DNA of 64,000 nt from assembly GCF_905404315.1 (NCBI RefSeq), contig NC_066267.1, positions 7,516,501-7,580,500 on the forward strand, given 5' to 3'. The DNA comes from Leptidea sinapis (taxonomy: Eukaryota > Arthropoda > Insecta > Lepidoptera > Pieridae). A model generated the notes under the pieces. That model searched no databases. It saw only the letters and a list, made by a program, of their open reading frames with translations, and had not been told where the DNA came from. This document shows, in pieces, positions 62,001-64,000 of this stretch. Position numbers and translations under genes: made by a program. Position 1 is the stretch's first letter, and every line of letters begins with the position of its first letter.

Positions 62001-63960
62001 TTTGAAAAATGTTAAGTTCAACATGGAAGGACGCTACCGCTTGCTTCAAAACCGACTTCATCTAGTGTCAGTGATCTCTGAAGTCAACATGGAAGATATT
62101 TTGATGACCGTAAGTAATGTAAATATTTAATTATCGTGTGTATGCAACGATGAATATTCAGATATTTTCTCTGTTCATTTTATAAGTTAGCAGTTAAGTA
62201 GAAAACAAATAGTGTGTGTGTACACGCACGCATATGCACATGTACGCACGCAAGAAGTAATACTTTTTTGGCGAAACAAAATATAAATAGTAATATATTC
62301 TTATTCCGCGTGCTGGCAAGAAACGTATTAAAAAAAACCAATGAAATTATTAATGTACCGCATATTTAACTTAAATAACGTTTATTTAAGTATAATTAAA
62401 TTATTTATATACAATTAGAGAGAAACCATTTTTATTGTATTTTACAAATTAAACATATTCGGCCATACAATTAATAAAATTGGCATAAAGTTATAACTAA
62501 GCATAAACCAAGAATATGTAAAATGTTTACAAATAGACATTTTGCTTACGAATGGTTTGTTCGGACGTATACGTTTTTCCCGCGTTTATTTGCATGACAG
62601 CTTGTCATTCGGAAAACTTCAGAATTATCATTGTATTGACAGTGTTGTCAACGATATTGTAAATATTTTGCAGTTTCTTTGTTTATCATCAGTTGTAACT
62701 TTATACCAAGTTTATTTATAAGGCCGATTAAATATAATTTATATCTCGTCCATTGGTTGTGGTTCATGATAGAGAATATGAGTTAATATAATAGTAAAGG
62801 TTTATGGTAACTGAGGTATGATACAAATGGTTTAGTTGACGAGTTAGCGTCAGGGTATCGAATTTACGTGACGGTACGCGCGCATCGTAAAAGTCGCTCT
62901 GATAATTTTACAGTAACGCGCGAAAGTAAGACTAACTTCAATAAAAAAACATAAATAAACTCAGGTCCGATTCAAATATCCAATCTCTTGAAGCCAGATA
63001 TTATTTCATCCGTCAATCGATTTTGAATCTGTATTTCAATGTGTCAAATTTCAAAGTCAAAGTCGAATAAACTTTATTCAATTAGGTTTAAACTAAGCGC
63101 TAGTTCGTCACTACAAATATTTCTTTTAAATCACTGAATTTACCATATGTTCGTAAAAAGTTGAGATCGTGAGAACATAAAAGAAACTCAACGGCCACTA
63201 TTTTCAAACAAATAGAAGTATTTTACAATGGCTGTAATATACATAATAAATTAGTTTGAAAGGTGCTGCATATAAATTAAAAATGCAAATAAATTATTTC
63301 ATAAAAGTAATAAATAATTAACTGTATAAATATAAATTATCGTATATTGAATGCATCAACCTTTAGAGCTTGAACTCATTGTTTGTGAAATGATGCTTCG
63401 TGAACATGATGGTCGTGATTACTGTAACAACAAGTACAATCCAGCAAATACAATGATTTATTAACTATAACAGGACGACCTGGCACCACAAGCAGCACCC
63501 GTTCACGAGTTGACGCATCGACCAGCCATCGTTCCCCTCGCACATATTTGAGGGAAGGAGTATTATGTATAAATAAATAAAATAAATAGATAAATAAATA
63601 AGGAGACGACACGGCACACGATGCCGCCGCAAGCAATGCCATTCAGTGAGCATGACGAACCATGTTATAGCATACCTACGCATGATAACTAAAAATTACA
63701 AAATTAATACGCACAGAGCAAGCCCACAAATGATTCTATATAATGCAATACATAAACAAAAAGAATAAATAGAACTTAATTTTCAAATCCAGAAATAGAA
63801 GAACATAGACTAGAGAAGAGGACAGATTTCACTAGCGTAAATACGACTATATACAGTCCAATAATGCGTGACCGATTTTGATTTCAATTTCAATTTTGAT
63901 TACAGTACCGTAGCAAAAATACTTCCACGCCTGCGATACAATTACAAAAGAAAAACTTAG
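46911..63960 (+). CDS. Secreted acidic-repeat plus TULIP-like protein (seven exons, runs off the right edge)
   Basis: Exons 46911-47001, 47521-47946, 48509-48582, 50461-50585, 57983-58174, 61995-62109 and 63906-63960 have GT-AG borders and fully consistent phases, giving 359 residues so far. Residues 1-22 form a clear signal peptide (MIWNQYVLLVFLIYLQCALL). Residues about 56-148 are acidic and low in complexity, with degenerate repeats of the type (T/S)(D/N)xPSxNED. From about residue 153 a helix-rich start (LDAYRFLYAMDKLDG) leads to strands typical of takeout/JHBP/group 7-like TULIP domains: LVLHARLSLNDLHLYGSYD and ILLKNVKFNMEGRYRLLQ. The C-terminal part, including the expected closing helix, lies beyond the window. 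Role unknown; the fold suggests binding of a hydrophobic ligand outside the cell. It is divergent from the other TULIP-like gene. Confidence 0.75.
47521..47946 (+). CDS. Acidic TULIP-like gene, exon 2 (acidic repeats)
   Basis: Acceptor ATATTTTTAG, donor GATG|GTACAC (weak, but phase 1 fits exon 3), 426 bp. Rich in Glu, Asp, Ser, Thr, Asn; repeats such as TNTPSPFSNEKDEA, TDSPSDNEDD and SNIPSHNEDEE follow one another. Ends LDAYRFLYAMDKLDG. Confidence 0.75.
47950..48500. other. Intron 2 of acidic TULIP-like gene, nothing recognised
   Basis: AT-rich; no repeat or exon supported. Confidence 0.4.
48509..48582 (+). CDS. Acidic TULIP-like gene, exon 3
   Basis: Acceptor TTTTTTCAG, donor TCG|GTAAGA, 74 bp, phase 1 to 0. 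Encodes KYDGVRKKLDAMATKSNFDD, a helix. Confidence 0.75.
49234..49345 (-). mobile_element. SINE-like repeat family E, fragment
   Basis: Decayed reverse copy with ATGCAATGCAGTGCTGCTCA matching the family core. Confidence 0.5.
49400..49590 (-). repeat. Dispersed repeat family G, reverse copy
   Basis: GTGAAACTTTTATTACATCG, then TGTTGCATGTCGCGTGACGG; reverse complement of 23278-23485 with scattered changes. Confidence 0.65.
49878..50204 (+). mobile_element. Helitron-like non-autonomous element
   Basis: Begins TCTAATATATATGTAAAATT, ends GGGTCAGCTAG, inserted between A (49877) and T (50205). A decayed hairpin (GGCAATACAACGTTTGCT) precedes the end. Confidence 0.7.
50461..50585 (+). CDS. Acidic TULIP-like gene, exon 4
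   Basis: Acceptor TCTTTCCCAG, donor ATCAT|GTGAGT, 125 bp, phase 0 to 2. Encodes MIEKTKGAAERTSYKFRSQR, then GVIPAGINLGGYCMMRMP. Confidence 0.8.
50651..51143. mobile_element. TIR element carrying a nested Helitron
   Basis: Inverted ends CCGCTAGTTGCAGAAAGCAT and ATGCTTTCTGCAACCAGCGG. A second, Helitron-free copy lies at 52155-52297. No transposase. Confidence 0.75.
50696..51040 (+). mobile_element. Helitron-like element with intact end structure
   Basis: Begins TCTATACTAATATTATAAAG and ends GGATCAGCTAG, between A (50695) and T (51041). The 3' hairpin GGCAAA / TTTGCC lies 7 nt before CTAG. The paralogous copy of the host repeat at 52155-52297 lacks exactly this segment. Confidence 0.85.
51461..51717 (-). 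mobile_element. SINE-like repeat family E, near-complete reverse copy
   Basis: GGTGATTGATACGCCCTGCC at the low end to AAAGGAGCCTCCCACTGG at the high end, with the inverted GAGCGGCACT pair. Confidence 0.7.
52155..52297. mobile_element. TIR element, copy without Helitron
   Basis: Ends ACCGCTAGTTGCAGGTAGCA and TTGCAGAAAGTTACCTAGCGG. The interior reads straight through the Helitron site (GGTTTTATTAAATATAATAC). Confidence 0.7.
53015..53460 (+). pseudogene. RTE LINE reverse transcriptase C-terminal fragment
   Basis: Across frames: VDEYVYLGETIQ, then PKYLSVKTKVFNQCVLPVMT, TWLLTMGLMRKFMVAQRAME and RAMLGVSQRRS. These are typical of insect RTE-clade LINEs. Several frame changes and stops make it dead. 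Confidence 0.8.
53640..54605 (+). pseudogene. LINE 5' part with AP-type endonuclease, broken
   Basis: A GC-rich leader (53640-53880) is followed by an endonuclease read across at least two frames: NIRGIHSNLNAIHNYLETTQ, ALCFLTETQISRPSDTSYLT, then VYRSHSGNAETDHLM and EIVVLGDFNGHNAEWLGSRT. The motifs TET, GDFN and the final DYAGR agree with LINE endonucleases of the I/Jockey groups. It ends abruptly near 54600; an RT scrap at 59790-59940 may be of similar origin. Confidence 0.8.
55135..55700 (+). repeat. Dispersed repeat family I, copy 1, with palindrome
   Basis: Shares TTTACGAATAACTCAATATC, AAGATAGTTTGGTGAGAGTT, TAGGAGCAAATTAACGATAC and a later TGGCAGAATTTCTAACTGTC with copy 2 at 55825-56440, in direct orientation about 700 bp apart. 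It ends in CCGACTTCAAAAAAGGAGGA. Confidence 0.7.
55318..55361. repeat. Perfect 44-bp palindrome
   Basis: ATGGTAGGTGACTCATATATCC is followed immediately by its exact reverse complement. Centre TCC|GGA. Confidence 0.97.
55825..56440 (+). repeat. Dispersed repeat family I, copy 2
   Basis: Same family as copy 1 but lacking the palindrome. It keeps the longer intervening sequence around CTATCCGGATATTTAAGTCG and TACAGTAACGGTGCGATCAG. Confidence 0.7.
56661..57925 (-). mobile_element. Mariner transposon, near full length
   Basis: Imperfect terminal inverted repeats: AGGGCTGCACTGAAAATTTC at the low end and, inverted, AGGCTGCACTAAAAGTATCG at the high end. The length, about 1.26 kb, is normal for mariner. 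It encodes one transposase on minus, broken once. Confidence 0.85.
56711..57750 (-). pseudogene. Mariner transposase with one frameshift
   Basis: The first block (57750-57163) has a paired-like helix-turn-helix N-terminus: LTQKQCVDRMISAFGDEAPS, then TIYRWFAESQRGRV and the linker GRPKTAV, and the first catalytic Asp in VSGDEFW. The second block (57157-56711), in another frame, has HHDNASSHTA (second Asp) and PPYSPDLSPNDLY (third Asp, D34D type). The frame changes near 57160. The rest is open, about 340 codons in total, as in the family. It would cut and insert the element at TA sites if intact; no product is expected from this copy. Confidence 0.85.
57983..58174 (+). CDS. Acidic TULIP-like gene, exon 5
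   Basis: Acceptor TTTTTGTTAAAG, donor GCTGA|GTAAGT, 192 bp, phase 2 to 2. Encodes FHRVKLRNDTFFRLNYIKND, LVLHARLSLNDLHLYGSYD and NLFYVPTFGQA. GC content is higher than in flanking introns. Confidence 0.8.
58180..59210. other. Intron 5 sequence, nothing recognised
   Basis: AT-rich, with short repeats such as TGACAATA near 58330-58370. No exon or repeat family supported. Confidence 0.4.
59215..59540 (+). pseudogene. LINE 3' end with ATGT-repeat tail
   Basis: Encodes RWFGHVERMNEERLTKKVYK, then GRGRPRRTFQDQISDVLKKG, and ends before a tail of ATGT units at 59520-59535. This is the usual C-terminal end of RTE-like LINE proteins. Confidence 0.75.
59785..59943 (+). pseudogene. LINE reverse transcriptase scrap
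   Basis: Across two frames reads YYNYRPIAITSLLSKTMKGI, then LINDRQYGFHNGGSSGDRMV, RT motif 1-2 region of a LINE. About 50 codons only. Confidence 0.7.
59949..60228 (+). mobile_element. tRNA-derived SINE
   Basis: The head at 59951-60025 has an A box (TAGCCGAGTGG) and B box (GGTTCGAATCC), followed by a tail with CATAACACAGGCTATATATG and GGGGCAAGATAATA. The acceptor-stem pairing is incomplete (about 5 of 7), and the fused tail recurs at 10590-10690, so it is a SINE rather than a tRNA gene. Confidence 0.8.
60676..61150 (-). pseudogene. LINE C-terminal fragment, family B, with nested MITE
   Basis: Minus strand, 61140-60960, encodes GILLWGNAADINPIFVLQTR, AIRAIYDLGPDESLRENFQE and INALAVASQYILN, then a shortened family B tail. 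It is interrupted at 60709-60877 by a MITE. Confidence 0.75.
60709..60877. mobile_element. hAT-type MITE with 8-bp target duplication
   Basis: Terminal repeats CACGGACTAGTAAAAAA and its inverse at the other end; the duplicated target GATGTGAC flanks it at 60701-60708 and 60878-60885. 169 bp, non-coding. The 8-bp duplication suggests hAT. Confidence 0.9.
61155..61990. other. Intron 5 sequence, nothing recognised
   Basis: No repeat family or exon could be supported in this part. Confidence 0.4.
61995..62109 (+). CDS. Acidic TULIP-like gene, exon 6
   Basis: Acceptor AATTTCGCAG, donor ACC|GTAAGT, 115 bp, phase 2 to 0. Encodes ILLKNVKFNMEGRYRLLQNR, then LHLVSVISEVNMEDILMT. Confidence 0.8.
62500..62735 (+). 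repeat. Dispersed repeat family H, copy 2
   Basis: Direct repeat of 39995-40230, with small gaps. Confidence 0.65.
62740..63900. other. Intron 6 sequence, little recognised
   Basis: An AAATAAATA-type simple repeat lies at 63570-63602, next to a GC-richer block (63470-63550) that may be a transposon end. No exon supported. Confidence 0.4.
63906..63960 (+). CDS. Acidic TULIP-like gene, exon 7 (last one in the window)
   Basis: Acceptor TTGATTACAG, donor TTAG|GTGAGT, 55 bp, phase 0 to 1. Encodes YRSKNTSTPAIQLQKKNL. The gene continues past the right edge. Confidence 0.65.
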
Positions 63961-64000
63961 GTGAGTCCATTTTTGTGTTTAAATAATGAATTAATTATCG

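Noticed and set aside
1..64000. CRISPR array, integron, operons or prokaryotic promoters
   Set aside because: No regularly spaced repeats; introns and transposon types show an animal nuclear genome.

Overview
The window is a stretch of eukaryotic, AT-rich nuclear DNA. GT-AG introns, a dense and varied transposon load, and the families present (BEL/Pao, CR1/Jockey-group and RTE LINEs, Helitron-like elements, a mariner, tRNA-derived SINEs) point to an insect, most likely a butterfly or moth. The species cannot be told from the sequence. Nothing prokaryotic, no CRISPR array and no rRNA were seen.

Host genes were rebuilt by matching splice sites and reading-frame phases. (1) Plus strand, 13.9-18.3 kb: part of a gene for a probable single-pass membrane protein with a charged tail; its 5' end was not found. 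(2) Minus strand, 45.29 kb down to 18.62 kb: a complete 11-exon gene for a 502-residue, probably secreted protein. It appears to hold two TULIP-like lipid-binding domains (the fold of takeout/JHBP and mite group 7 proteins) and a Lys-rich tail. All ten introns keep phase. (3) Plus strand, from 46.91 kb past the right edge: seven exons of a secreted protein with a signal peptide, an acidic Ser/Thr/Pro/Asn/Glu repeat region and a TULIP-like domain. Genes 2 and 3 are head to head about 1.6 kb apart; genes 1 and 2 end tail to tail about 0.3 kb apart. A single minus-strand exon near 8.7 kb resembles the N-terminal part of a trypsin-like protease homologue.

Most of the rest is mobile DNA lodged in introns. 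Intron 5 of gene 2 holds a decayed BEL/Pao retrotransposon (32-37.7 kb). Intron 6 holds a nearly full-length LINE (about 25.15-29.45 kb). Several introns hold 5'-truncated tails of other LINEs. Intron 4 of gene 3 holds two LINE fragments, a TIR element carrying a Helitron, a duplicated repeat with a 44-bp perfect palindrome, and a near-intact mariner. The left 13 kb is intergenic and made mostly of LINE tails, SINE-like repeats and miniature inverted-repeat elements.

The parts most worth following up are the divergent TULIP-like gene pair, the LINE fragment inserted about 8 bp from a splice donor in gene 2, and the Helitron whose paralogous empty site lies 1.1 kb away.
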